This document shows positions 15,498-24,059 of a DNA stretch of 41,451 nt, piece after piece. The notes under the pieces are model-generated. The model did no database searches and was not told where the DNA came from. It saw only the letters and a list, made by a program, of their open reading frames with translations. The position numbers and the translations under genes are program-made. The stretch spans positions 1-41,451 of the forward strand of contig CAVHPP010000018.1 in NCBI GenBank assembly GCA_963638105.1. Direction: 5' to 3'. How positions within the stretch are numbered: the stretch's first letter is position 1; each line of letters opens with the position of its first letter. This DNA comes from CAG-217 sp963638105. GTDB lineage: Bacteria > Bacillota > Clostridia > Oscillospirales > Acutalibacteraceae.

Positions 15498-16876
15498 TGA
15501 ACCCCTTGAAGGCCAATGAAATGCCCCACCAGGACCCGCTGGTGCGCAACAAGAACTTTTTAGAGGTAGCCACCGGCTACGACGCGCAGACGGCTATGGA
15601 CGAGGCGTTGCGCTGCCTGCACTGCAAGCACAAGCCCTGCATTTCCGGCTGCCCGGTGCAGATCCATATTCCGGATTTTATCGCCAAGGTGGCAGAGGGC
15701 GACTTTGAGGCCGCCTATCAGATCATCAGCGAAAGCAGCTCCCTGCCGGCGGTTTGCGGCCGGGTGTGCCCCCAGGAACGCCAGTGCGAGAGCAAGTGTG
15801 TGCGTGGCATTAAGGGCGACGCGGTGAGCATCGGTCGTCTGGAGCGCTTTGTGGCAGACTGGCACAACAGCCACTGCAAGGTGTGGCCCGCCGTACCGGA
15901 ACAAAACGGTCACAAAGTTGCCGTGATCGGCAGCGGCCCCAGCGGATTGACCTGTGCCGGCGATCTGGCCCGGTTGGGTTATGATGTAACGGTGTTTGAG
16001 GCGCTGCACATTGCCGGCGGTGTGCTGGTGTACGGTATTCCGGAGTTCCGTTTGCCTAAGAAGATCGTGGAGCTGGAAGTCAACGGCTTAAAGGCGCTGG
16101 GCGTGAAGATCGTGACCAATGTGGTGATCGGTCGGTCCATGAGCATTGACGATCTGTTTGACGAGGGCTTTGAGGCGGTGTATATCGGCTCCGGTGCCGG
16201 TTTGCCCCGGTTTATGGGTATTCCCGGCGAGAGCCTGAAAGAGGTGTACTCTGCCAATGAGTACCTGACCCGGGTAAACCTGATGAAAGCGTACCGGCCC
16301 GGCAGCACCACCCCCATTTACCACGCCCGCAAGGTGGCCGTGGTGGGCGGCGGCAATGTGGCCATGGATGCGGCCCGCTCTGCCATTCGGCTGGGTGCGG
16401 AGGAAGTGTATGTGCTCTACCGTCGCTCCTTTGAGGAGATCCCTGCCCGGCAGGAGGAGGTGCAGCACGCCCGGGAGGAGCAAATTCAGTTCCAAACCCT
16501 GACCAATCCGGTAGAGATTTTGGGCAGCGACGACGGCAATGTAACCGGCGTGCGGTGTATCCGGATGGAGTTGGGCGAGCCGGACGACACCGGCAGACGC
16601 CGCCCGGTGCCGGTGCCGAACTCGGATTTTGTGATCGACGCGGACTGCGTGATTATGGCTATCGGTACTTCCCCCAACCCGCTGATCAAGTCCACTACCG
16701 GTGGGCTGGAGGTCAATGCCCGGGGCGGTATTGTAGCAGACGAGAACGGCCGCACTTCTCGGGACGGCGTATTCGCCGGAGGCGACACGGTCACCGGTGC
16801 CGCAACTGTCATTAAGGCCATGGGCGCCGGCAAAATCGCCGCCAAGTCCATTGACGCCTACATTCAAAATAAATAA
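15497..16876 (+). CDS. nfnB: NfnB: bifurcating ferredoxin:NADP+ oxidoreductase large subunit (GltD-like)
   Basis: 459 residues, standard for NfnB. Eight N-terminal cysteines form two [4Fe-4S] motifs, C40-C43-C48-C52 followed by PVQIHIPDF, and C87-C91-C97-C101. The FAD-binding VIGSGPSGLTCAG is at about 143-155, and the NADPH-binding AVVGGGNVAMDAAR lies further on with the RRS segment typical of NADP specificity. The ATG overlaps the nfnA stop by one base, with AGGAGG just before, so the subunits are translationally coupled. Often annotated as glutamate synthase small chain or sulfide dehydrogenase; no glutamate synthase large subunit is present here and the partner is NfnA. Followed by a very stable terminator. 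Confidence 0.93.
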   Translation: MNPLKANEMPHQDPLVRNKNFLEVATGYDAQTAMDEALRCLHCKHKPCISGCPVQIHIPDFIAKVAEGDFEAAYQIISESSSLPAVCGRVCPQERQCESKCVRGIKGDAVSIGRLERFVADWHNSHCKVWPAVPEQNGHKVAVIGSGPSGLTCAGDLARLGYDVTVFEALHIAGGVLVYGIPEFRLPKKIVELEVNGLKALGVKIVTNVVIGRSMSIDDLFDEGFEAVYIGSGAGLPRFMGIPGESLKEVYSANEYLTRVNLMKAYRPGSTTPIYHARKVAVVGGGNVAMDAARSAIRLGAEEVYVLYRRSFEEIPARQEEVQHAREEQIQFQTLTNPVEILGSDDGNVTGVRCIRMELGEPDDTGRRRPVPVPNSDFVIDADCVIMAIGTSPNPLIKSTTGGLEVNARGGIVADENGRTSRDGVFAGGDTVTGAATVIKAMGAGKIAAKSIDAYIQNK

Positions 16877-16887
16877 GCCTGTAACAT

Positions 16888-16925
16888 AAACACAGCGCCT
16901 GAGCGGAAGCTCAGGCGCTGTGTTT
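16888..16925. terminator. Bidirectional terminator between nfnB and the capsule operon
   Basis: A perfect 17-bp stem (16888-16904 with 16909-16925) closed by a GGAA tetraloop, with T-rich sequence on both outer sides. It separates nfnB from the convergent flippase gene, which stops at 16939, and probably serves both. Confidence 0.9.
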
Positions 16926-16938
16926 CTATTTATGCGAT

Positions 16939-18489
16939 TTATGCGGTTTTTTTCTTGATTTTTGACAGAAACATGCGGACGATCTCTTTGTACTCTCCGG
17001 GGTTGAACAGCAGGAAGAAAGCCAGCACATACCCCACTGCCCCGCACAGGGCAATGGCGATGAAGAAGCGGCCCCAGCTGCCGTAGGTGAACAGCCCTTT
17101 GGCAGCGTACAGCACCACGCCGATGACCACGGTGGCCAGCACATTGCGCAGCAGCGTGCCGTAGAAGAACAGCCGGTTGCGGTCCAGTATTTTGGCCGCA
17201 TAGTAGGGCTGGAATACGCCGTAGCGCAGAATGGTAAAGGCGGCGGTGCAGCAGGCCAGCACATTCAGGGTCAGGGCGTCGGCTTTGCCCAGGGGGAACA
17301 CCACTAAGATATTGGCAATACCGGCGGCCAACGCCACCAGCACCGGGGTGCGCACCTTGTTGCAGGCGGTGTTGATTTGAATCAGCGGGAACGCCACGCA
17401 GCTAAACAGGTACGGTATGGTGGTAATAACGGAAACAGTCTGCACAATCTGCAATTCCGCCGGGGAATAGTTTTTCAGCCACAGGGCATAGAACTGGTAG
17501 CCAAAGACGATAAACCCGGCCACCGGGGTGGAGATGATAAAGCCCACCAGCCGCATGGAGCGCTTGGCCTCCTTGACCAGTCGGTCATAGTCGCCTTGGG
17601 CGTACAGAATGGTGAATTTCGGCGAGAACACTTGGGCCAGCTGCTGCCCCAGCTGCAATATGTAATTGGGAATGGTCTTGGAGGATTGCAGATACCCGCC
17701 GGCAGCGGTGCCGATAAATCGGTTAGTCAGCAGGGAATTCAGCCCGGAGATCATCAGATCAGACAGGCTCTGCACGGAATTCCATACCCCGGAGCGCAGC
17801 ACTTCGGACAGAGTTTTCCACTTGAATTTGCGCAGATTTAGCTTTAAGTCCGGCAGCAGCTTGCGCATTAGGACATAAGTGGCCACATTCATATAAGCGT
17901 TGCAAATGAGGGTGGTCAGCGCAATGAAGAAGATGCGCACATCAAACAGGGTGAAGATCAGAATGGTCAGCACCAGCTTGAGCACATAGGAGAACAGGTT
18001 GCGCAGATAGTACAGATCCATCCGGTTCTTTACAAAGGTGCCGCTGTTAAAGACGGAGAAGCAGATGCCAAAAATGTAGTTGATAAAGACGATGGCAAAG
18101 GTCAGCTTTACATCGAACATCAGCGCCTTGGGAATGGTGAGTATGTACTCCAGCTTCCAAACCATAAACACGGCACAAAGCGTGATGGCACCGGCCAGGA
18201 TCAGATTGGCGCCCAAAATGGAGTTTACATAAATATCTGCCTTTTCTTTATTGCCCCGGTGGTACTCGTAGCTGACGAACCGGCAGGACATACTGTTCAG
18301 TGCCAGAGTAAGGATGCCGGCATAATTGACAAAGTCGTAGGCAAGACCGATAAAGCCGTAAGCTTCGTTGCCCAGCTTCGCCAGTATATACGGAGTCAGT
18401 ACAAAGCTGATTCCGGCATTGATCACAAAGGCTGCCAGGCTGGTGACCAGGTTAATGGTGGTTTGTTTATTGTCGGACAGGGCCTTCAC
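16939..18489 (-). CDS. Wzx-like polysaccharide flippase
   Basis: 516 residues starting with GTG at 18489, which overlaps the upstream stop as GTGA; this coupling is preferred over a frame reaching back to 18570. About 14 hydrophobic helices are spread over the whole length, beginning near TTINLVTSLAAFVINAG, the pattern of the MOP/PST flippase superfamily. The predicted role is to move the undecaprenyl-linked repeat unit from the cytoplasmic to the outer face for polymerisation. It is the last gene of the capsule operon, behind the Wzy-like polymerase. The substrate cannot be read from sequence, and a role in exporting a lipid-linked teichoic precursor from region 1 is possible but unsupported. 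Confidence 0.88.
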   Translation of the reverse strand: MKALSDNKQTTINLVTSLAAFVINAGISFVLTPYILAKLGNEAYGFIGLAYDFVNYAGILTLALNSMSCRFVSYEYHRGNKEKADIYVNSILGANLILAGAITLCAVFMVWKLEYILTIPKALMFDVKLTFAIVFINYIFGICFSVFNSGTFVKNRMDLYYLRNLFSYVLKLVLTILIFTLFDVRIFFIALTTLICNAYMNVATYVLMRKLLPDLKLNLRKFKWKTLSEVLRSGVWNSVQSLSDLMISGLNSLLTNRFIGTAAGGYLQSSKTIPNYILQLGQQLAQVFSPKFTILYAQGDYDRLVKEAKRSMRLVGFIISTPVAGFIVFGYQFYALWLKNYSPAELQIVQTVSVITTIPYLFSCVAFPLIQINTACNKVRTPVLVALAAGIANILVVFPLGKADALTLNVLACCTAAFTILRYGVFQPYYAAKILDRNRLFFYGTLLRNVLATVVIGVVLYAAKGLFTYGSWGRFFIAIALCGAVGYVLAFFLLFNPGEYKEIVRMFLSKIKKKTA

Positions 18490-19775
18490 CGCATATCGCC
18501 CCCCGTCTCTGTCACCGCTTTGCGAGGTAGGTAGTAGTACAGGTGGGCGTCGTACTCCGCCATGGACCAAGTGAAGATCAGCCCCAGCAGGCGCACTGTA
18601 TCAAAAGGACACAGGGACACGCACAGACAACCGAAAAACGCCGTCAGTCCCAGCATCAGCGCCTTGCGAGGATAGTTTCGGCAGGTGAGCAGTCGCATTA
18701 CCAGGTATACCATACGCCCCAGAGACAGCGCCACCAGACCGATGCCCAGTACCCCGTAGTGGTAGAACATATTGCGAATGCCCAGATCGTCCAGATAGGC
18801 GGTGCCGGAGGGCCCAAAGTAAATCCAGAAGTTCTCGTACCGCTTGGGCGAGAGAAAGCCCAAGCCGAAGATGGGTTGGTCCTTTGCCACGCCTGAGAAG
18901 TATCGGGCAGAATATTGCCGGGCCAGAGTAGAGCCGCCGTATTCTCCGGAAGTCTCTGTAAATGTGGCCAGGAACCGAGGAATCAATCCGGAGAAGTACA
19001 GCACTGCCAGCAAAATGATCGCCACGCAGATCATCACGATCTGCTTGTTTTTCGGTCGCTTTTTGCACAGGAAGATCACCAGTGCCGCCAGGAAAAAGGC
19101 AATCACATACATACGGGTCATACAGATATAGTAAAGGTAAAAAGCGGTAAAAAGCAACAGCCCTGTATAGATTATCTTGTGTTTGACCAGGGTTTCTTTT
19201 TGCAGCAGCTTGTAAAAATAATAGAGAAACAGCACGCCGCACAGGGCAGGAATACTGTAACGCAGGCGCCCGGAGCGGGTTATGTGGCCCAGGTAGGGCA
19301 TCAGGTCCCGACCGGCAAAGTTATAGACTACTGCACGCAGGGTGATGGCCAGCATATAGGCGTAGGTGATCCAGCTCAGGGGCTTGATCAGCCGATCATA
19401 GCCGTTGTTTATCTGGAATACATAAAGAAACAGATAGATCAGCAGGAACATACCTAAATAGCTGGACACATTGATAATGGATGTGATCTTTTGGGTATAA
19501 TGCACCATACCGTAGATAAAATGGGCAAAATAAAATACCGTCAGATAAAAGATAAAGACATTTAGATAGTTGTAGTAGGGTTGCAGGGTGCGGTAGATGT
19601 TTTTGTTGATATAGCAGTTCATGGCCAGCAGTGTGGCGATGATCAAGAACCCGATACGCACATACCCGGAGTCTCGCAGACCGGGAATATTCAGCAACAC
19701 AAAGTAGCCGGTGTCCATAATGGTCATCAGCAATAGGAAATAAGTATAAGGACTGGTGGAGACTTTAAGTTTCAT
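18486..19775 (-). CDS. Wzy-like O-antigen/capsule polymerase
   Basis: 429 residues, nearly all hydrophobic, with about ten to twelve membrane helices and a larger polar stretch at about 265-330 that contains GFLSPKRYENFW, as expected for the outer loop of Wzy-type polymerases. The family has little sequence conservation, so the assignment rests on topology, size and context next to a flippase. It would join flipped repeat units on the outer membrane face. The ATG at 19775 lies inside the end of the upstream GT2 gene (11-base overlap), preceded by AAGGAA. Confidence 0.75.
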   Translation of the reverse strand: MKLKVSTSPYTYFLLLMTIMDTGYFVLLNIPGLRDSGYVRIGFLIIATLLAMNCYINKNIYRTLQPYYNYLNVFIFYLTVFYFAHFIYGMVHYTQKITSIINVSSYLGMFLLIYLFLYVFQINNGYDRLIKPLSWITYAYMLAITLRAVVYNFAGRDLMPYLGHITRSGRLRYSIPALCGVLFLYYFYKLLQKETLVKHKIIYTGLLLFTAFYLYYICMTRMYVIAFFLAALVIFLCKKRPKNKQIVMICVAIILLAVLYFSGLIPRFLATFTETSGEYGGSTLARQYSARYFSGVAKDQPIFGLGFLSPKRYENFWIYFGPSGTAYLDDLGIRNMFYHYGVLGIGLVALSLGRMVYLVMRLLTCRNYPRKALMLGLTAFFGCLCVSLCPFDTVRLLGLIFTWSMAEYDAHLYYYLPRKAVTETGGDMR

Positions 19776-20682
19776 TCGTTCGTTCCTTTTTCAGCAGGAT
19801 TTTGCTTTTGCGCAGGTAGGTGCGGGCATCCGCCCACTTGCGGGCTTTGCCAAAGGTAAACAGCACCTCCAGACAGCGCACCCGGCGCACGGTGGCCAGT
19901 CGGTGGCGGCTCCAGTGCCGATAGCGGTGGAGGAAGTATAACTCGGAGCGCAGGTTCTCCAGTCGGGTAAATAGGTTTGCAGCACCTCCGGCAGAGGCGC
20001 CGTGGCAGTGGAGCGCTGTGACCGTAGGGTCAAACCACAGGGCAATGCCCCGGGCCTTGCACCGCGCAGAGAGTATGTACTCCTCATAATATAAAAAGGT
20101 ATAAGGGTCAAAATCACCCAGCCGGTGAAAGACCGCTGTGTCTACGGCAAAGACCGCGCCGGAGAGCCAGTAAACTTCTCCCGGGGCAGCGGGCTGGCGG
20201 CGCAGGGCCTGCAATTTGGACTTGGGCACCAGATTGCGCAAATAGGTTTCCGTCAACAGGTATTCCCGGTAGGTGTAGGGGCGCAGCTTGACGCTGCTTT
20301 GCCGCTGTCCGTTGGGGTATTGCAGCCGAGGACCTACAATAGGGTGCCCTTCGGCGATGTCCGCGGCCAGCTGCTGCAAGGTGCCGGGCAAAAAAACAAT
20401 ATCGCTGTTGGCGATTACCGCAGCGGTGCAGCCGTCTTTGCGGGCACGGGCGAGCATTTGGTTGTTGCCCCGGGCGTAGCCGGTGTTCTCCGCGCTTTCC
20501 ATCCAGGTGATACGGGGATTGTTGGGAAACAGGGCTTGCAGGCAGGCAATAGAGTCATTGCCGGAGCCGTTGTCCAGCACATAGATATGGTAGTCCAGTC
20601 CGTCTCCGGTATCCAGCACAGAGCGAATACAGTCGGCGGTAACCTGGTATTTTTTGTAATTGAGAATGAGAATACCGATCAT
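19765..20682 (-). CDS. Family 2 glycosyltransferase (rhamnosyltransferase-like)
   Basis: 305 residues. The GT-A nucleotide-binding half has ILILNYKKY at the start, VLDNGS (35-40), ENTGYARGNN (65-74) and the metal-binding ANSD (91-94), the NSD form typical of the rhamnosyltransferase-like subgroup. YWLSGAVFAVD further on is the usual acceptor-side pattern. Inverting transfer of one sugar to the lipid-linked repeat unit is predicted; donor and acceptor are unknown. The start overlaps the upstream stop as ATGA, showing translational coupling within the capsule operon. Confidence 0.9.
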   Translation of the reverse strand: MIGILILNYKKYQVTADCIRSVLDTGDGLDYHIYVLDNGSGNDSIACLQALFPNNPRITWMESAENTGYARGNNQMLARARKDGCTAAVIANSDIVFLPGTLQQLAADIAEGHPIVGPRLQYPNGQRQSSVKLRPYTYREYLLTETYLRNLVPKSKLQALRRQPAAPGEVYWLSGAVFAVDTAVFHRLGDFDPYTFLYYEEYILSARCKARGIALWFDPTVTALHCHGASAGGAANLFTRLENLRSELYFLHRYRHWSRHRLATVRRVRCLEVLFTFGKARKWADARTYLRKSKILLKKERTNET

Positions 20683-21857
20683 AGCTTATCTCGCAGTTTG
20701 GGGATCTTGCGGCACAGGGCCAGCAGTGGCGGACACTGCCGAATCATTTGGCGCAGACGCAGGGTGCGCCGCTTTTTTTCATTGCAATGGGCAATGGCGT
20801 AGGCCGCGCCCTTTTTGCCGTACAGGCGGTGGAACCGCCGGGCAGCGGGGCTGTTCGGGGTAGGGTGGCGCAACTGATGATTCTTTTTGCTCGCTTCCGC
20901 CGGGGTGCGCAGGGTCGTTACCAGCGCCGGGACGCAGGCGTTCAGCAGTGCTTGCCCTTTATCTGTATGGACCAAAATCAGGGACAGACCCTTTTTCAGT
21001 TCTGCGGCAGCATTTGGATAGGGCGTTTCCTCCCCAATGCCCCAAAAGTCGCCCAAGGTCAGGTCGGCCACCCGCTTTTCCGTGGCGTAGGGACAGGTGT
21101 AGCAGCCGGTGCGGTACAGATAGCCCTCCATAAAGCCGTTATAGTACAGGCTGTTTTTCAAATCCATACGGCGCAGCACGCCGCCGTCCCGGCCATAGGC
21201 TTTCATTACCCAGCCGTCTCCGTCACGGAAAGTCAGGCGGGCGATAGCTGCCGGGTTCAGCTCCGTTTGTAGGTAGGCAGTTAAGGTGTCTGCCTCCGGC
21301 ACACCGTGGCACACCAGATCACAGGTGGTCAGCCCCGGCGGGTCGCTGCCCAGGTAGGCGTACAGCCCTGCCACCTGGCAGGGGGTGCCGGTAAAGAGCA
21401 CTTGCCGCCCGGCTTTCAAATCTGCCTGTACCTTGCGGTAGGCGTTGCCGGTGGCTGCGTGCACATATTTGCTGCCTTGCAGTCGGGACAGCTGTGCCGG
21501 TGTATCTACCCGCACCAGTTCTACCGTGGTGGGGGCGGTAAAGGCCGCACCGTAGGCACAGCCGCCGCCTTCCACCACTTGCCGCGCCAGCACAGCTGCC
21601 GCCCCGCCGGAGGCGGAACTTTGGCGCACCTGCGCTTCTACTGCGTAGGCAGCCAGCGCTGAGGTGCTTTCGCGCAGCACAGGCGGGTGAAGCACCGGGC
21701 AAATGCGGCTGCACTTGCCGCAGTGGGTGCAGCGGCTTTCGTCGATCACCGCCACCCGGTCACCGGCACGGTTCAGCGCCAGGGTAATGCAGCCTGTCGG
21801 GCAGGCGCTTTGGCAGGCGCCGCAGCCGGTGCAGCGCACTTCCGGGCAGATGGTCAT
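20679..21857 (-). CDS. Coenzyme F420 hydrogenase/dehydrogenase beta-subunit-like iron-sulfur protein
   Basis: 392 residues. Two N-terminal [4Fe-4S] motifs, C9-C12-C15-C19 and C43-C46-C49-C53, are followed by an FrhB/FdhB-type flavin domain with TGTPCQVAGL and DLVCHGVP and a further cysteine pair in CYTCPYA. Proteins of this family are frequent next to polysaccharide pyruvyl transferase genes in capsule loci of anaerobes; their reaction there is not established. The ATG overlaps the pyruvyltransferase-family stop (ATGA), so the two are made together. F420 itself is unlikely in this type of organism, so a flavin- or ferredoxin-linked redox step on a sugar or its carrier is more probable. That is inference. 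Confidence 0.85.
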   Translation of the reverse strand: MTICPEVRCTGCGACQSACPTGCITLALNRAGDRVAVIDESRCTHCGKCSRICPVLHPPVLRESTSALAAYAVEAQVRQSSASGGAAAVLARQVVEGGGCAYGAAFTAPTTVELVRVDTPAQLSRLQGSKYVHAATGNAYRKVQADLKAGRQVLFTGTPCQVAGLYAYLGSDPPGLTTCDLVCHGVPEADTLTAYLQTELNPAAIARLTFRDGDGWVMKAYGRDGGVLRRMDLKNSLYYNGFMEGYLYRTGCYTCPYATEKRVADLTLGDFWGIGEETPYPNAAAELKKGLSLILVHTDKGQALLNACVPALVTTLRTPAEASKKNHQLRHPTPNSPAARRFHRLYGKKGAAYAIAHCNEKKRRTLRLRQMIRQCPPLLALCRKIPKLRDKL

Positions 21858-22957
21858 CGGGCAGTCAGTCCTTCCTGTAAAAATGCGCGGCTCTCTGCCA
21901 CGGCACGGTCCAGGGGGGCCGGGTCTCGGTGCAGAGGCGCGGTGTTGATCTCTCCTGCCCGATCACAGGGCAGGTAACGCTCTGCCACACCTGCCGTTTG
22001 CAGTAAGGTGGCAATGCGAGGGTCTGTGTAGTAGGCGGCGCCCCGCTTGGCCTTCAGGGCATAAAGGGGGGTGCCAAATCGCAGGGCAAACACGGTGCCG
22101 TGGAACGAGGTGCTTAGCACCAGCTTGGCCCCTTTGACCAGCGCCAAAAAGTCGCCGGGGGTTTGGTGGCGAGCCAGGCGAAAGCCGTAGCGCAGGGCAC
22201 GGTAGGTTTTGTTGCCGGTAAAGAGAATGTACACCGGCAGGTGCAGCCGTCGGGCGGTCTGCTGTACGGTGCGGCACACCTCCGGCGGGTAATCAATGGA
22301 ATAGAAAAACAGGTAATCACCCTCGGGCGCCGTGCCCAGAATGGGGGCAAAGTCCTGCTCCGCAGGCAGCAGGGTAGGGTCCAGCACCACCTTTGGGGTG
22401 CGGCCGGTCAGCTGTTCAATCACCGCTACACTCTCCTGCTCCCGCACCGACAGGGCGGCAAAGTCCGCCAGCAGACCTTTTAAGTCTATATCGGCAAATT
22501 CGGCAGCAGTGGCGCTGCGCAGGCTGGGGGCGTAGCTGATTTTTTGTGCCGCAAAGTCCGGGGCAAAAAAGTGGGTGGAAAAATCCAAAGACCCGGGGTT
22601 CCAAATCTGGTCGGAGCCGCAGACCACCGCTCGGTAGTCTGCCCGGTGGGCGGCAAAGTCCGCCTTGGTTTGCATGGGCGCACTCTTGGGCAAAGCACCG
22701 ATAAAGTCCCGAAAGGCCGCCTTGCGCCGCAGCAGATAGGGCAGCAGCAGGCAGGCCCGCAGGTTTTTGACGATATTTTTAACGGATTTAGGCGGCAAAA
22801 ACAGGGCGTACAGGTCCTGCTGCGCTCGGTTGGAATAGTCGATCAGTTCCGCTTGGCGGCCGGGCAGGGTGTTGATCTGCTGGCACAGCGCCCAGGCTTG
22901 AAGCACGGAGCCGTAATTTTCACTTCGATGAAAGGTTAAAATTCCGATTTTGTCCAT
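21854..22957 (-). CDS. Polysaccharide pyruvyl transferase family protein
   Basis: 367 residues. Typical features of the family are TFHRSENYGSVLQAWAL near the start, VCGSDQIWNP (112-121), ISYAPSLRS (140-148) and STSFHGTVFALRFGTP in the C-terminal part. Characterised members add ketal-linked pyruvate from phosphoenolpyruvate to sugars of exopolysaccharide or secondary wall polymer. The group that is paired with F420-hydrogenase-like proteins is mostly uncharacterised, so transfer of pyruvate is a family-level inference. The start is 4 bases after the preceding gene's stop. Confidence 0.87.
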   Translation of the reverse strand: MDKIGILTFHRSENYGSVLQAWALCQQINTLPGRQAELIDYSNRAQQDLYALFLPPKSVKNIVKNLRACLLLPYLLRRKAAFRDFIGALPKSAPMQTKADFAAHRADYRAVVCGSDQIWNPGSLDFSTHFFAPDFAAQKISYAPSLRSATAAEFADIDLKGLLADFAALSVREQESVAVIEQLTGRTPKVVLDPTLLPAEQDFAPILGTAPEGDYLFFYSIDYPPEVCRTVQQTARRLHLPVYILFTGNKTYRALRYGFRLARHQTPGDFLALVKGAKLVLSTSFHGTVFALRFGTPLYALKAKRGAAYYTDPRIATLLQTAGVAERYLPCDRAGEINTAPLHRDPAPLDRAVAESRAFLQEGLTAR

Positions 22958-22961
22958 AATT

Positions 22962-24059
22962 TTACTGTTCTTGGTACAGCGCTTCCAGCTGCGCTACCGT
23001 TCGTTCGATGGAAAAAAGTTCTGCCTTTTGCCGGGCGTTCTTGCACAGGGTGCGCCAGTGGTGCGGCGCTTTGGTAAACAGCTCCAGCGCCCGGTTGATC
23101 CCCGCAGTCAGGGCGGCGGCACTGACTTCTTCGGTCAAAAAGCCGTCGATCTCCGGTCCGATGATTTCCGGTATGGCGCCTTTGGGGAAGGCCAGGCAGG
23201 GCACACCGCTGGCCATAGCCTCGATCAGCGTAATGCCAAATCCCTCTTCACAGGTGGCCGGGTGCACAAACAGATCGGCCGCTTGCAGCAACTGCGGCAC
23301 ATCGGTGCGGCTGCCCAGAAACTGCACTTTATCTTCCAGGTGCAGTCGGGCGGTCAGGGCTTGCATTTGCTCTGTATAGCCGCCGTGATCGGAGCCAACC
23401 AGCGTAAGGGTGATGGGTGTGTCTGCCGGACAGGCAGCCAGCGCCTCCAGCAGCAGGTCAATGCCTTTGTCCTTAAATATACGCCCCACATAAATCAGCC
23501 GCAGGGGTGTGTCCGTATGTGCCGGATGGGGGATAAAGCGGTGCAAGTCCGTGCCGTTATAGACCACCTGCATTTTGTCTTTCGGCAGGCGGTAGCGGCG
23601 CAGATAGCTTTCCGCCACCGAGTGAGAGATGGCTACGATCCCCGCAGAATGCCGGGCGGCGCTGCGCAGCAGCCGGGCATAGACCCATTCTTTGATCCCT
23701 TTGTCAGCGCCATAATAGGCGTTGGCGTGAAGATACAGCAAAAAGCGCACTTTTTTCAGCCGCCGGGCGGCGTAAATATGCACAAAGCGGGTGTAGGGCG
23801 AGCCGGAATGGTCCACGACCACATCTATTTGCTGTTCTTTGCAGTAGCGCACCAGGTCGGCCGCCGCCTTCAGCGGGTGACCCTTGGCGCCGGTGGCCAC
23901 TTGCACCGTGCCACCCTGTGCAGCAATTTCATCGGCAATCGAACCGCCTTCAAAAAGGAAGTAAAAGAAATTGTGATGGGCAGAGTGTTTGTTCATATCG
24001 CGGCACAGGCTCACAATGCCGCCCGGACCGCCGCTGAGTTGCAGGTGTAAGATGTTCAT
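22962..24059 (-). CDS. GT4 family glycosyltransferase
   Basis: 365 residues from the ATG at 24059, which overlaps the previous stop as ATGA. A frame from a TTG two codons earlier is less likely. GT-B fold: an N-terminal acceptor lobe with LSGGPGGI at about 8-15, and a C-terminal donor lobe with VGRIFKDKGIDLLLEAL and the E-x7-E motif in CEEGFGITLIEAMASG. Retaining transfer of a sugar from a nucleotide donor to the growing repeat unit on the cytoplasmic face is predicted. The specific sugar cannot be assigned. Confidence 0.9.
   Translation of the reverse strand: MNILHLQLSGGPGGIVSLCRDMNKHSAHHNFFYFLFEGGSIADEIAAQGGTVQVATGAKGHPLKAAADLVRYCKEQQIDVVVDHSGSPYTRFVHIYAARRLKKVRFLLYLHANAYYGADKGIKEWVYARLLRSAARHSAGIVAISHSVAESYLRRYRLPKDKMQVVYNGTDLHRFIPHPAHTDTPLRLIYVGRIFKDKGIDLLLEALAACPADTPITLTLVGSDHGGYTEQMQALTARLHLEDKVQFLGSRTDVPQLLQAADLFVHPATCEEGFGITLIEAMASGVPCLAFPKGAIPEIIGPEIDGFLTEEVSAAALTAGINRALELFTKAPHHWRTLCKNARQKAELFSIERTVAQLEALYQEQ

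Noticed and set aside
15497..16876. Glutamate synthase small subunit
   Set aside because: No large subunit is nearby, and the overlapping NfnA-type gene with a [2Fe-2S] motif points to the bifurcating NfnAB complex.
18490..18570. Earlier start for the flippase
   Set aside because: The extension lies within the coding end of the polymerase gene and is charged and proline-rich; the GTG with GTGA overlap fits the operon style.
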